From: UBA10649 sp963700255
GTDB lineage: Bacteria; Actinomycetota; Actinomycetes; S36-B12
Reading direction: 5' to 3'
DNA: 64,000 nt
Assembly (NCBI GenBank): GCA_963700255.1
Contig: CAVOWW010000029.1
Location: 1 to 64,000, forward strand
The notes below the pieces were generated by a model that saw only the letters and a program-made list of their open reading frames with translations, was not told the origin of the DNA and did not search any database. This document shows positions 17,771 to 27,107 of the stretch, one piece after another (within the stretch, counting starts at the first letter, position 1; the number at the start of each line of letters is the position of its first letter). The position numbers and the translations under genes were made by a program.

Positions 17771-18988
17771 ATGAAGTCACTCGACGACCTCGAGGTCGCC
17801 GGGCGGACCGTGTTGGTCAGGGCGGACTTCAACGTCCCCCTGGCCGACGGTCCCGACGGCCCTGACGACACCAAGGTGATCACGGACGACGGTCGGATCC
17901 GGGCCGCGCTGCCGACCCTGCAGTACCTGCGCGACAAGGGTGCCAAGGTCGTCGTGGCGGCTCACCTGGGCCGGGCGAAGGGCGTCCGCAGCGAGGGCCT
18001 CAGCCTGCAGCCCGTCGCCGACCGGCTCAGCGAGCTGCTGGACGCGGACGTGGAGGTCGCCGACGACATCACCGGGCCGCACGCCCGGGCGATGGTGGCG
18101 GCACTCGAGCCGGGCGACGTCGTCCTGCTCGAGAACATCCGCTTCGACGCCCGTGAGACCAGCAAGGTCGTGGAGGAGCGTCAGGCGCTCGCCACCGAGC
18201 TCGCGGCGCTCGCGGACGTCTACGTGTCCGACGGCTTCGGTGTCGTCCACCGCAACCAGGCATCGGTCACGGACGTGGCCCGACTCCTGCCCAACGCGGC
18301 CGGTCGTCTCGTGCACAAGGAGGCGACGGTCTTCGGCACGATCATGGCCGACCCCGCGCGGCCCTTCGTGGTCATCCTCGGCGGCTCCAAGGTCAGCGAC
18401 AAGCTGGGCGTCATCGGCAGCCTCATCACCCGGGTGGACCGCCTCCTCATCGGGGGCGGCATGGCCTACACGTTCCTGGCTGCTCAGGGCCATGGTGTGG
18501 GCACCTCCCTGCTGGAGGCCGACCAGATCGACGCCGTGCGCGGCTTCATCACGCAGGCGCAGGAACGGGGCGTCGAGCTGCTGCTGCCTGTCGACTTCGT
18601 GATCGCGGACGCCTTCGCGGCCGACGCGACGACGCAGGTCGTGGACGCGGACGCGATCCCGGACGGCTGGATGGGCCTGGACATCGGTCCACGCACCCGC
18701 GAGCTGTTCTCATCACGGATCGCGGATGCCGGCACCGTCGTCTGGAACGGTCCGATGGGCGTGTTCGAGATGGAGCCGTTCGCGGCGGGCACGCTCGCGG
18801 TCGCCCGGGCCATGGCCGACTCGTCGGCCCTGACCGTCATCGGTGGTGGCGACTCCGCCGCCGCCGTGCGCATCCTCGACGTCGACGAGGAGAAGTTCAG
18901 TCATATCAGCACCGGGGGCGGTGCGAGCCTGGAGTTCCTGGAGGGCAAGACGCTTCCCGGCATCGCAGTCCTGGAGGAGAACGCCTGA
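17771..18988 (+). CDS. pgk: Phosphoglycerate kinase
   Basis: Protein of 405 aa making ATP from 1,3-bisphosphoglycerate. Motifs: VLVRADFNVPL (residues 13-23), LLENIRF, nucleotide-binding GGSKVSDK and the C-terminal GGGDSAAAVR. Normal length. It starts 7 nt after gap and its stop overlaps the tpiA ATG (ATGATG/TGATG junction), so it is translationally coupled. Confidence 0.97.
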   Translation: MKSLDDLEVAGRTVLVRADFNVPLADGPDGPDDTKVITDDGRIRAALPTLQYLRDKGAKVVVAAHLGRAKGVRSEGLSLQPVADRLSELLDADVEVADDITGPHARAMVAALEPGDVVLLENIRFDARETSKVVEERQALATELAALADVYVSDGFGVVHRNQASVTDVARLLPNAAGRLVHKEATVFGTIMADPARPFVVILGGSKVSDKLGVIGSLITRVDRLLIGGGMAYTFLAAQGHGVGTSLLEADQIDAVRGFITQAQERGVELLLPVDFVIADAFAADATTQVVDADAIPDGWMGLDIGPRTRELFSSRIADAGTVVWNGPMGVFEMEPFAAGTLAVARAMADSSALTVIGGGDSAAAVRILDVDEEKFSHISTGGGASLEFLEGKTLPGIAVLEENA

Positions 18989-19785
18989 TGGCAACCACCC
19001 GCAAGCCGCTCATGGCCGGCAACTGGAAGATGAACCTCAACCACCTCGAGGCCATCGCACTGGTGCAGAAGCTGGCCTTCGCCCTCAACGAGGACGACTA
19101 CGCGGCCGTCGACGTCGCCGTGCTGCCGCCGTTCACCGACATCCGCTCCGTGCAGACGCTCGTCGACGGCGACAAGTACGACATCCAGTACGGCGCGCAG
19201 GACCTCTCCGTGCAGGACTCCGGTGCCTACACCGGCCAGATCAGCGGGGCGATGCTCAAGAAGCTCGGCTGCACGTACGTGACCGTCGGCCACAGCGAGC
19301 GGCGTGAGTACAACGGCGAGACCGACGAGGTCGTCAACGCCAAGGCCAAGGCGGCGCTGCGTCACGAGCTCGTCCCGATCGTCTGCATGGGCGAGGCGCT
19401 GCCGATCCGACAGGCTGGCGATCAGGTGTCCTACGTGCTCGCGCAGCTGGACGCCGATCTCGACGGCCTGACGGCCGAGCAGGTCGCCGGACTGGTCATC
19501 GCTTACGAGCCGGTGTGGGCGATCGGCACCGGCGAGGTCGCCACCCCCGAGGACGCGCAGGAGGTCTGCGGAGCGATCCGGGCACGGGTGGCGGAATCGT
19601 TCGGTGCACCCGTCGCCGAGGCCGTTCGCATCCTCTACGGAGGGTCCGTCAAGTCGTCGAACGTGGCGGCCATCATGGGCAAGCCGGACGTCGACGGAGC
19701 CCTCATCGGCGGGGCGAGCCTGGACCCCGACGAGTTCGTCGGTATCGTCCGGTTCCGGATGCACCCGCCCGAGTTGGTCTCCTGA
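18988..19785 (+). CDS. tpiA: Triosephosphate isomerase
   Basis: Protein of 265 aa interconverting dihydroxyacetone phosphate and glyceraldehyde-3-phosphate. TIM barrel with GNWKMN (catalytic Lys), VGHSERR (catalytic His) and AYEPVWAIGTG (catalytic Glu). Length is normal. Overlaps pgk by one base. Confidence 0.97.
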   Translation: MATTRKPLMAGNWKMNLNHLEAIALVQKLAFALNEDDYAAVDVAVLPPFTDIRSVQTLVDGDKYDIQYGAQDLSVQDSGAYTGQISGAMLKKLGCTYVTVGHSERREYNGETDEVVNAKAKAALRHELVPIVCMGEALPIRQAGDQVSYVLAQLDADLDGLTAEQVAGLVIAYEPVWAIGTGEVATPEDAQEVCGAIRARVAESFGAPVAEAVRILYGGSVKSSNVAAIMGKPDVDGALIGGASLDPDEFVGIVRFRMHPPELVS

Positions 19786-19848
19786 TCGGGGCGCCGTCTA
19801 TCCTCTAGTCGTCCGCTCCTGCGGGCGGTCAACGACTGGGAGTCCGAA

Positions 19849-20097
19849 ATGATCACAGCGCTCACCATTGCGCTGGCCGTTGTCCTCGTCATCACGAGCG
19901 TCCTGCTGGTGGTGCTGATCCTGCTGCACCGCGGCAAGGGCGGTGGCCTGTCCGACCTCTTCGGCGGCGGCGTGAGCTCGTCCATCGGCGGCTCCTCCGT
20001 TGCCGAGAAGAATCTCGATCGACTCACCGTGGGGCTCGGCCTGGTCTGGGCGGCGTGCATCATCGCCGTCGGCCTGCTGGTCAGCACCTCGGCCTGA
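19849..20097 (+). CDS. secG: Preprotein translocase subunit SecG
   Basis: Protein of 82 aa, accessory subunit of the SecYEG channel. Two hydrophobic helices (about residues 4-24 and 58-78) flank a Gly-rich loop, LHRGKGGGLSDLFGGG, the family signature. Begins 63 nt after tpiA; TCTATCCT (about 19798) could be its own -10 region downstream of TTGGTC. The tpiA-secG link is standard in actinobacteria. Confidence 0.93.
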   Translation: MITALTIALAVVLVITSVLLVVLILLHRGKGGGLSDLFGGGVSSSIGGSSVAEKNLDRLTVGLGLVWAACIIAVGLLVSTSA

Positions 20098-20110
20098 CGG
20101 AAGGTCATCC

Positions 20111-20443
20111 ATGGCTGGTGGAAGTGCGATTCGTGGCAGCCGCGTAGGCGCAGGCCCGATGGGCGAGGCGGAGCGCGGCGAGGCTGCCCCACGCATGTGG
20201 GTGTCCTTCTGGTGCTCGCGGGGCCATGAGTCGAGGCCGAGCTTCGCAGCGGACGCGGCCGTTCCGGAGGAGTGGGACTGCCCCCGCTGCGGGCTGCCGG
20301 CGGGCCCCGACAAGGAGAACCCTCCCGCGCCGCCGAAGATCGAGCCGTACAAGACCCACCTTGCCTACGTGAAGGAGCGTCGTTCCGACAAGGACGGCGC
20401 GGCCATCCTCGACGAGGCGCTGGCGAAGCTGCGCGGCGCCTGA
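20111..20443 (+). CDS. rbpA: RNA polymerase-binding protein RbpA
   Basis: Protein of 110 aa, actinobacteria-specific factor that binds the sigma subunit and promoter DNA and stabilises the open complex. N-terminal GGSAIRGSRVGAGP, zinc-binding core with Cys (SFWCSRGHE, CPRCG) and C-terminal sigma-interaction region (THLAYVKERRSDKD). Starts 13 nt after secG. Ends before a long palindrome that separates it from the convergent pgl. Confidence 0.95.
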   Translation: MAGGSAIRGSRVGAGPMGEAERGEAAPRMWVSFWCSRGHESRPSFAADAAVPEEWDCPRCGLPAGPDKENPPAPPKIEPYKTHLAYVKERRSDKDGAAILDEALAKLRGA

Positions 20444-20459
20444 CAGCACCCCCAAGCAT

Positions 20460-20501
20460 CGCGAACGGTCACTGCGCGCGTGCGCGCAGTGACCGTTCGC
20501 G
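20460..20501. terminator. 42-nt perfect palindrome between convergent rbpA and pgl
   Basis: CGCGAACGGTCACTGCGCGC is followed, across a central GT, by its exact reverse complement: 20-bp arms at 20460-20479 and 20482-20501. It fills the gap between the rbpA stop (20443) and the pgl stop (20502). No T-run follows on either strand, so it is best read as a bidirectional terminator/barrier of non-canonical type. Confidence 0.75.
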
Positions 20502-21278
20502 TTAGGCGCCGGGGCGGGCCAGCCCCTTCGGCAGCTTGGCCGCCGCCGCCTCGTCGAGCAGGAACAGGGTGCGGTCGCGACCGCGTGCGCCGGCGGCCGG
20601 AACCTGGAACGGACCGGCCCCCTCGGCGAGTGCCAGGTGCACGGCACCGGCCTTGGCCGACCCGCTCGCCAGGATCCAGACCTCGCGGGCGGCGTTGATC
20701 GTCGCGAGGGTGAGGGTCACGCGCACGGGGGGCGGCTTGGGCGCGCCCCGCACCGCCACGCAGGGGCGGTCGTCGTGCAGGGCCGGCTGGCCCGGGAACA
20801 GCGAGGCGACATGGGCGTCGGGCCCGATCCCGAGCAGCACGACGTCCATGGCCGGCGTGGGGCCGTGGTCCTCCGGCCGGGCGGCGGACGCAAGGGTGTG
20901 CGCGTAGGCCTCTGCCGCGGCGTCGACGTCCGAGTGGGATCCCCACGGACCTGGAATCGGGTGCACGCGATCCGCGCGGACGGGGACGTGAGCGAGCAGG
21001 GCGGCCCGTGCGCTGGTCTCGTTCCGTTCGGCATAGCCCTCCGGCAGGTACCGCTCGTCGCCCCACCAGATCTCCACGTGCGGCCAGTCAACCGAGTCGC
21101 GAGCCGGGCTGGCGGCGATGGCAGCCAGGACGGCGGTGCCGATGCCGCCCCCGGTCAGGCACAGGTGGGCACGTCCCGCATCGGCCAGCCGTTCCACCAG
21201 GCGGGTGATGAGCCGCCCCGCCACCGCGTCCGCCAGCGCCACCGCATCGGGGTGCCGAAGGACGTCGACGGTGCTCAC
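20502..21278 (-). CDS. pgl: 6-phosphogluconolactonase
   Basis: Protein of about 258 aa hydrolysing 6-phosphogluconolactone in the oxidative pentose phosphate pathway. Motifs: LTGGGIGTAVL, IWWGDERYLP, and LLGIGPDAHVASLFPG. GTG 21278 overlaps the opcA stop (GTGA); longer upstream reading frame belongs to opcA territory. Last gene of the minus-strand tkt-tal-zwf-opcA-pgl operon. Confidence 0.94.
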   Translation of the reverse strand: MSTVDVLRHPDAVALADAVAGRLITRLVERLADAGRAHLCLTGGGIGTAVLAAIAASPARDSVDWPHVEIWWGDERYLPEGYAERNETSARAALLAHVPVRADRVHPIPGPWGSHSDVDAAAEAYAHTLASAARPEDHGPTPAMDVVLLGIGPDAHVASLFPGQPALHDDRPCVAVRGAPKPPPVRVTLTLATINAAREVWILASGSAKAGAVHLALAEGAGPFQVPAAGARGRDRTLFLLDEAAAAKLPKGLARPGA

Positions 21279-22174
21279 GGGGCACCCACCCGCGCCAGTA
21301 CCTCGCCGTAGACCTCGTCGGGGTCGAGGCGCCTCAGCTCCTCCGCCAGCAGCTCGGCGAGCTCCCGGCGGGGGAGCGCCACGCGAGAGTCGGGCGCGCC
21401 CGGTCGCGCGAGGACCGCCGTGACCCCGTCCGTGCGGCTGACGTGGATGTCCCCCTCGGACGTGGTGAGCCGCACCTCGGTGATGCCGGGGCCCTCGGAC
21501 GTGACCTGCTCCACGGGCACGTGGAGGCTGTGCCGCAGCCAGGTGGCCAGCAGGACCGCGCTCGGGTTGGCCTCCTCGGCGCTGACCACGGCTGCGGAGA
21601 CCGCGGGCGTCGGCTGGTCGAACACGGCAGCCAGAACCGCTCGCCACGGCGTGAGCCTCGTCCAGGACAGGTCGGTGTCGCCCGGCCGATAGCCGTCCCG
21701 GCGGACGGCCAGCTCGCGCCCCACATCCTCCGCGGTGGCCGCGTCGGTGATGCGCCGCTGCGCGTGCCGCCCGATCCGGTCCTCCTCAGGGATGGCGGGA
21801 CCGCCCTCGGGCCAGTAGGCGACGACCGGGGTGTCGGTGAGCAGCAGCGGGATGGCCACGGAGTTCGCATGGTCGGCCAGCTGCCCACGCAGCCGGAGCA
21901 CCGCGACCTCGCCGGGACCGTCGTCGCCGCCGACGGAGATCTCCGCGTCGAGGCGTGGCTCGTGCCGGCTCGGTCGCGGGATGATCGTCACGATGCGCAT
22001 CGGGTGCTGGCGCGCGGCGGCCACGGCGGCCGCCGTGGCATCGGCCTGGAACTCCTCGTCGGTGAGGATGAGCAGGGACAGGACCATCCCCGTCGCTGCC
22101 GAGCCCATGCGGTGCCGCTCGGCCGCGATGGCCGCCGCTACCGCTCCACCGCTGGTGTCCTCTAGCCGGATCAT
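21275..22174 (-). CDS. opcA: Glucose-6-phosphate dehydrogenase assembly protein OpcA
   Basis: Protein of about 299 aa, activator/assembly partner of glucose-6-phosphate dehydrogenase in actinobacteria and cyanobacteria. Starts MIRLEDTSGGAVAAAIAAE, then hydrophobic VLSLLIL, and PVVAYWPEGGP, all typical. Two ATGs are adjacent (22177 and 22174); 22174 has better spacing (6 nt) from GGAG. Located between zwf and pgl, as usual. Confidence 0.92.
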   Translation of the reverse strand: MIRLEDTSGGAVAAAIAAERHRMGSAATGMVLSLLILTDEEFQADATAAAVAAARQHPMRIVTIIPRPSRHEPRLDAEISVGGDDGPGEVAVLRLRGQLADHANSVAIPLLLTDTPVVAYWPEGGPAIPEEDRIGRHAQRRITDAATAEDVGRELAVRRDGYRPGDTDLSWTRLTPWRAVLAAVFDQPTPAVSAAVVSAEEANPSAVLLATWLRHSLHVPVEQVTSEGPGITEVRLTTSEGDIHVSRTDGVTAVLARPGAPDSRVALPRRELAELLAEELRRLDPDEVYGEVLARVGAP

Positions 22175-22205
22175 CATCGTCTCCTGTCGCCGGGTCGGCA
22201 CACGG

Positions 22206-23753
22206 TCATGGTCGCCTCCACTGCCGACCGTCGCGGGCCACCATCTCGTAGGACGAGTGCGGACCCCAGCCGCCCGAGACGTACTGCTCGGGCTTGCCCT
22301 CGGCTGCCCAGTGGTCGAGCACGGGATCGAGGATCTCCCAGCCGAGCTCCACCTCCTCGTGCCGCGGGAACAGCGGCGGGTCGCCGAGCAGGACATCGAG
22401 GATGAGCCGTTCGTACGCCTCGGGGCTCGAGTCGACGAAGGACTCCCCGTACTGGAAGTCCATCGTCACGTCGCGGACCTGGACAGAGGTGGTGTTCGGC
22501 ACCTTCGAGCCGAAGCGGACGGTGATGCCCTCGTCCGGCTGGATGCGGAACACGAAGGCGTTGTTGCTGAGCTCCTGCACCGCGGTCTTGGCGAACGGCA
22601 GGTGCGGCGCGCGCTTGAAGACGACGGCGACCTCGGTCACCCGCCGGCCGAGCCGCTTGCCCGTCCGCAGGTAGAAGGGCACCCCGGCCCAGCGACGGTT
22701 GTCGACGTCGACGCGGATCGCGGCGTACGTCTCAGTCGCGCTCTCGGGGTTGATGCCCTCCTCCTCCAGGTAGCCGAGGACGGGGATGCCGCCCTGCCAC
22801 CCGTTGGCGTACTGGCCGCGGCTCGTGTGCTTGCCGAGCTCGCGCGGCAGGTTCACGGCCCGCAGCACCTTCTCCTTCTCGATGCGCACGTCGTCGGGGG
22901 CGAAGGACAGCGGCTCCTCCATCGCGGTGAGGGCGAGGAGCTGCAGCAGGTGGTTCTGGATCACGTCGCGAGCCGCGCCGATGCCGTCGTAGTACCCCGC
23001 CCGGCCCCCGATGCCGATGTCCTCGGCCATGGTGATCTGGACGTTGTCGACGTAGTTGCTGTTCCAGAGCGGCTCGAACATCGTGTTGGCGAAGCGGACC
23101 GCGAGGATGTTCTGGACGGTCTCCTTGCCCAGGTAGTGGTCGATGCGGAACACCGACCCCGAGGAGAAGACCTCGCCGACGATGCGGTTGAGCTCCTGTG
23201 CGCTGGCAAGGTCATGGCCGAAGGGCTTCTCGATCACCACGCGTCGCCAGGCATGGGGCAGGTCCTCGGCCAGGCCCGAGGTCCTGAGGTGCTCGAGCAC
23301 CACCGGGAACAGCCCGGGTGGGATCGACAGGTAGAAGGCGTGGTTGCCCCCGGTGCCACGGGACTGGTCGAGCTCAGCCACCACGGCCTTGAGGCGCTGG
23401 TAGGCCTCCGGGTCGCCGAGGTCGCCGGCCACGAAGCGGATGCCCTCGGACAGCTGCTTCCAGACCTCCTCGCGGAAGGGCGTGCGCGCGTGCTCGCGGA
23501 CCGAGTCATGGACGATCTGGGCGAAGTCCTGGTCGGCCCAGTCCCGGCGGGCGAAGCCGACCAGGCTGAAGCCCGGCGGCAGCAGGCCGCGGTTCGCGAG
23601 GTCGTAGATCGCCGGCATGACCTTCTTGCGGGACAGGTCGCCGGTCACGCCGAACAGGACGATGCCGCAGGGTCCGGCGACGCGGGGGAGCCGCTGGTCG
23701 AGCGGGTTGCGCAGGGGGTTGGTCGGTGCGGGCTGGTGACGCTGGGGGCTCAT
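22206..23753 (-). CDS. zwf: Glucose-6-phosphate 1-dehydrogenase
   Basis: Protein of 515 aa oxidising glucose-6-phosphate with NADP+. Motifs: cofactor-binding GVTGDLSRKK (about residues 33-42), VIEKPFGHD and substrate motif RIDHYLGKE. ATG 23753 overlaps the tal stop (ATGA). Normal length. The partner OpcA is encoded 31 nt downstream. Confidence 0.97.
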   Translation of the reverse strand: MSPQRHQPAPTNPLRNPLDQRLPRVAGPCGIVLFGVTGDLSRKKVMPAIYDLANRGLLPPGFSLVGFARRDWADQDFAQIVHDSVREHARTPFREEVWKQLSEGIRFVAGDLGDPEAYQRLKAVVAELDQSRGTGGNHAFYLSIPPGLFPVVLEHLRTSGLAEDLPHAWRRVVIEKPFGHDLASAQELNRIVGEVFSSGSVFRIDHYLGKETVQNILAVRFANTMFEPLWNSNYVDNVQITMAEDIGIGGRAGYYDGIGAARDVIQNHLLQLLALTAMEEPLSFAPDDVRIEKEKVLRAVNLPRELGKHTSRGQYANGWQGGIPVLGYLEEEGINPESATETYAAIRVDVDNRRWAGVPFYLRTGKRLGRRVTEVAVVFKRAPHLPFAKTAVQELSNNAFVFRIQPDEGITVRFGSKVPNTTSVQVRDVTMDFQYGESFVDSSPEAYERLILDVLLGDPPLFPRHEEVELGWEILDPVLDHWAAEGKPEQYVSGGWGPHSSYEMVARDGRQWRRP

Positions 23754-24871
23754 GAGCGGCTCTCCGATGCGGCGGTGGCGACGGTCGAGCGCAGCTGCTC
23801 CCAGGAGTCGATGAACTTCGCGACGCCCTCCCGTTCGAGCAGGGCGCAGACCTCGGCCTCCTCGATGCCCAGCCGGGCGAGGTCGGACCACACCTGCGCG
23901 GCGGCCGGTGCGGTACCGGTCACCGAGTCTGCCGGGATCGTCCCGTCAGCGGCGACGGCCAGCATGGTGGGCTCGGGCATCGTGTTGACGCAGCCCCGGA
24001 CGACCAGGTCGACGACGTACCTCGTCGGGTCGTAGGCGGGATCCTTCACTCCCGTGGACGCCCACAGCGGGCGCTGCGGGTGGGCGCCCGCAGTCGCCAG
24101 CGCGGCCCAGCGACCGGTGGCGAGGCTGTCGACGTGGGCGGCCCACGCCAGGCGAGCGTTGGCGATCGCCGCCGTGCCCAGCAGGCCGATCGCCTCGTCG
24201 GAGGCGATCGCCCGCAGTCGCGCATCGATCTCGGTGTCGATGCGGCTGACGAAGAAGCTGGCGACCGACCGGATGCCGGCGAGGTCGTGACCCTGGGCCG
24301 CGGCCAGCTCGAGTCCGGCGACGTAGGCCTCGACGACCTCGCGGTAGCGCTCGACCGAGAAGATCAGCGTGACGTTGACGCTGATGCCCGCGCCGATCGT
24401 CGCGGTGATGGCGGGCAGGCCCTCGAGGGTGGCGGGGATCTTGATCAGCGCGTTGGGGCGGTCGACGATCGCCCAGAGCTCCGCTGCCTGCGTGATGGTG
24501 GCGGCGGTCTCGTGGGCGAGCCGGGGATCCACCTCGATCGAGACCCGCCCGTCCTCCCCGTCGCTGTCACGCCACAGGTCGGCGAGGACGTCGCATGCCG
24601 CACGGACGTCATCGGTGGTCAGCGCCCGGATGATGCCGTCGACGTCGGTGCCCGAGACGGCCAGTGCCCGCAGCTGGTCGGCGTAGGCAGCGGCACCCGT
24701 CGAGATCGCCTTGTCGAAGATGGACGGGTTGGTGGTGACGCCCCTCACGCAGAGGGTCTGCGCCATCTCGGCGAGCTGGCCGGATGCGATGCGGTGGCGA
24801 TCGAGGTCGTCGAGCCAGACGGACACTCCGGCATCGGTGAGGGCCTGGAGTCGCGGATTGGCGCCGGGCAT
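23750..24871 (-). CDS. tal: Transaldolase
   Basis: Protein of 373 aa transferring dihydroxyacetone units in the non-oxidative pentose phosphate branch. Motifs: VWLDDLDR, GVTTNPSIFDKAI and Schiff-base region NALIKIPATLEGLPAI. ATG 24871 was chosen because AGGAGA lies 9 nt upstream; an in-frame GTG at 24880 directly abuts that SD and is unlikely. Length and NPSIF motif fit the actinobacterial transaldolase subfamily. Confidence 0.95.
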   Translation of the reverse strand: MPGANPRLQALTDAGVSVWLDDLDRHRIASGQLAEMAQTLCVRGVTTNPSIFDKAISTGAAAYADQLRALAVSGTDVDGIIRALTTDDVRAACDVLADLWRDSDGEDGRVSIEVDPRLAHETAATITQAAELWAIVDRPNALIKIPATLEGLPAITATIGAGISVNVTLIFSVERYREVVEAYVAGLELAAAQGHDLAGIRSVASFFVSRIDTEIDARLRAIASDEAIGLLGTAAIANARLAWAAHVDSLATGRWAALATAGAHPQRPLWASTGVKDPAYDPTRYVVDLVVRGCVNTMPEPTMLAVAADGTIPADSVTGTAPAAAQVWSDLARLGIEEAEVCALLEREGVAKFIDSWEQLRSTVATAASESRS

Positions 24872-24901
24872 GGGCTGCACTCTCCTGTCGTGGGTGGTGC
24901 G

Positions 24902-26995
24902 TCAGCCGCGCGCGGCATCCGCGATGCTGTCGCGGGCGGCGCCCACGATGTTCTCGGTCGTGATCCCGAACTGGTGGAACAGCACCGAGTAGTCGGCGCT
25001 GGCACCGAAGTGGTCGAGGCCGATGACACGGCCCGAGTCGCCGACGTAGCGCCACCAGCCGAGGGTCGCCCCCGCCTCGACGGCCACCCTGGCGCGGACG
25101 GAGGGCAGGAGGACGCTGTCGCGGTACGCGGGCTCCTGCGCATCGAACCACTCCAGGCACGGCATGGAGATGACCCGGGCGCCGATCCCATCGGCCTCGA
25201 GCGCGTCCGCCGCGGCCAGCGCGAGCTGGACCTCCGAGCCCGTGGCCAGCAGCAGGACCTGCGGGGCGTCGGAGTCCGAGACCACGTATGCGCCGCGGGC
25301 CACGCCGTTGCGCACCGTGTCCAGGTCGGTGGCCAGGACCGGCAGGTTCTGGCGGGTGAGGACGATCCCGGCGGGCGTGCGGCTGTGCAGGATCCCGCGC
25401 CAGGCGGCGGACGTCTCGTTGGCGTCCGCGGGCCGCACGATCGAGAGGCCGGGGATGGCGCGGAGGGCCCAGAGGTGCTCGACCGGCTGGTGGGTCGGGC
25501 CGTCCTCACCGAGCCCGATGGAGTCGTGCGTCCAGACGTAGGTCACCGGCGTCTGCATCAGCGCCGAGAGTCGCACGGCCCCGCGCATGTAGTCCGAGAA
25601 GACGAGGAAGGTCCCGCCGAACGGACGGGTCAGGCCGCTGAGCGCGATGCCGTTGAGGATCGCGCCCATGGCGTGCTCGCGGATGCCGAAGTGCAGCACG
25701 CGGCCATAGGGGGAGGAGTCGGGCGCTCCGCTGCCGACAGGCAGGAAGCTCGGTGCGGACTCGATCGTGGTGTTGTTCGACTCGGCCAGGTCGGCAGACC
25801 CTCCCCAGAGCTCCGGCATCACCGCGGCGATCGCGTTGATCACCTCGCCCGACGCCTTGCGCGTGGCGACGGATCCACCGGCGGCGAAGGTCGGGTAGGC
25901 GGCGTCGAGACCAGTCGGTAGCTCGTGCGCCAGCAGTCGGTCGAGCAGGGCGGCGTTCGCCGGCTGGCCGGTCCGCCATTGCTGGTACGAGGTGTCCCAG
26001 GCGTCGCGCTCGGCGTCGACGCGGTGACGAAGCTTCTCGCGAACACGGGCGAGGAGAGCGGGGTCGAACGCGAAGTGCTGGTCGGGATCGAGTCCGAGCA
26101 GCTCCTTGGTCGCTCGGACCTCGTCCTCGCCGAGCGCCGAGCCGTGCGCCTTCGCGGTGTTGCGGGCCTTGGGGGCAGGCCAGGCGATGGTCGTGCGCAG
26201 CTGGATCAGAGTGGGGCGGGACCTCTCGGCGACCGCGGCGCCGAGGGCCGCGTGCAGCGCCGCGACGTCGACGGATCCGTCGGGGAGCTGGTCGACCCGG
26301 TGCGTGGCCCAGCCATAGGCCTCGTAGCGCTGGCACACGTCCTCGTTGAAGGCGATGCCCGTGTCGCCCTCGATGGAGATGTGGTTGTCGTCGTAGATCA
26401 CGCAGAGTCCCGCGAGCTGCTGGAGGCCCGCGAGTGAGGAGGCCTCCGAGGTGATGCCCTCCTCCATGTCGCCGTCACCGGCGATGGTCCAGACCCGGTG
26501 GTCGAAGGGGCTCTCGCCGGCCGGGGCGTCAGGGTCGAGCAGCCCGCGCTCGTAGCGTGCGGCCATCGCCATGCCCACGGCCATCGACAGGCCCTGGCCG
26601 AGCGGGCCGGTCGTGGCCTCGACGCCGGCCGTGTGCCCGTGCTCGGGGTGGCCCGGGGTGCGACTGCCGGACGTGCGGAACCCCTCGAGGTCGGCCATCG
26701 TGAGCCCGTAGTCGGACAGGAAGAGCTGGCTGTACAGGGTCAGGCTGGCGTGCCCTGCTGAGAGGACGAACCGGTCGCGCCCCACCCACGCGGGATCGCG
26801 GGGGTCGTGCCGCATCACCTTCTGGAAGAGCAGGTACGCGACGGGAGCCAGGCTCATGGCAGTGCCCGGATGCCCGTTGCCCACCCGCTGGACCGCGTCC
26901 GCGGCCAGGGCCCGCAGGTACGCCACCGCGAGATCGTCGTCCGCACCCCACTCGAGCGGTCCGGCGGCGGGCGAGTGTGGGGTGCGCGCAGTCAT
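24902..26995 (-). CDS. tkt: Transketolase
   Basis: Protein of 697 aa, thiamine diphosphate enzyme moving two-carbon units between sugar phosphates. Motifs: GHPGTAMSLAP, thiamine-diphosphate motif GDGDMEEGITSEASSLAG with the following N of DDNHIS, and the pyrimidine-domain THDSIGLGEDGPTHQP. First gene of the minus-strand pentose phosphate operon; a leaderless promoter lies just upstream, sharing the gap with divergent ctaB. Confidence 0.97.
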   Translation of the reverse strand: MTARTPHSPAAGPLEWGADDDLAVAYLRALAADAVQRVGNGHPGTAMSLAPVAYLLFQKVMRHDPRDPAWVGRDRFVLSAGHASLTLYSQLFLSDYGLTMADLEGFRTSGSRTPGHPEHGHTAGVEATTGPLGQGLSMAVGMAMAARYERGLLDPDAPAGESPFDHRVWTIAGDGDMEEGITSEASSLAGLQQLAGLCVIYDDNHISIEGDTGIAFNEDVCQRYEAYGWATHRVDQLPDGSVDVAALHAALGAAVAERSRPTLIQLRTTIAWPAPKARNTAKAHGSALGEDEVRATKELLGLDPDQHFAFDPALLARVREKLRHRVDAERDAWDTSYQQWRTGQPANAALLDRLLAHELPTGLDAAYPTFAAGGSVATRKASGEVINAIAAVMPELWGGSADLAESNNTTIESAPSFLPVGSGAPDSSPYGRVLHFGIREHAMGAILNGIALSGLTRPFGGTFLVFSDYMRGAVRLSALMQTPVTYVWTHDSIGLGEDGPTHQPVEHLWALRAIPGLSIVRPADANETSAAWRGILHSRTPAGIVLTRQNLPVLATDLDTVRNGVARGAYVVSDSDAPQVLLLATGSEVQLALAAADALEADGIGARVISMPCLEWFDAQEPAYRDSVLLPSVRARVAVEAGATLGWWRYVGDSGRVIGLDHFGASADYSVLFHQFGITTENIVGAARDSIADAARG

Positions 26996-27001
26996 GACCC
27001 G

Positions 27002-27057
27002 ACCCTAACGAAGCGCATGAGGCCGTGCAGCCCCCTGCCGCGTCCGGCGGGTATGGT
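27002..27057. promoter_or_regulatory. Divergent tkt / ctaB promoters
   Basis: On the minus strand, TAGGGT (27007-27002) ends 6 nt before the tkt ATG (26995), predicting a leaderless mRNA. On the plus strand, TATGGT (27052-27057) is a -10 candidate for ctaB, giving a leader of roughly 45 nt with CAGGGAGACAG just before the GTG. Confidence 0.5.
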
Positions 27058-27107
27058 GATGAGGCGTTGGCCGGGGTGGCCGCCATCGCTCGACCTCAGG
27101 GAGACAG

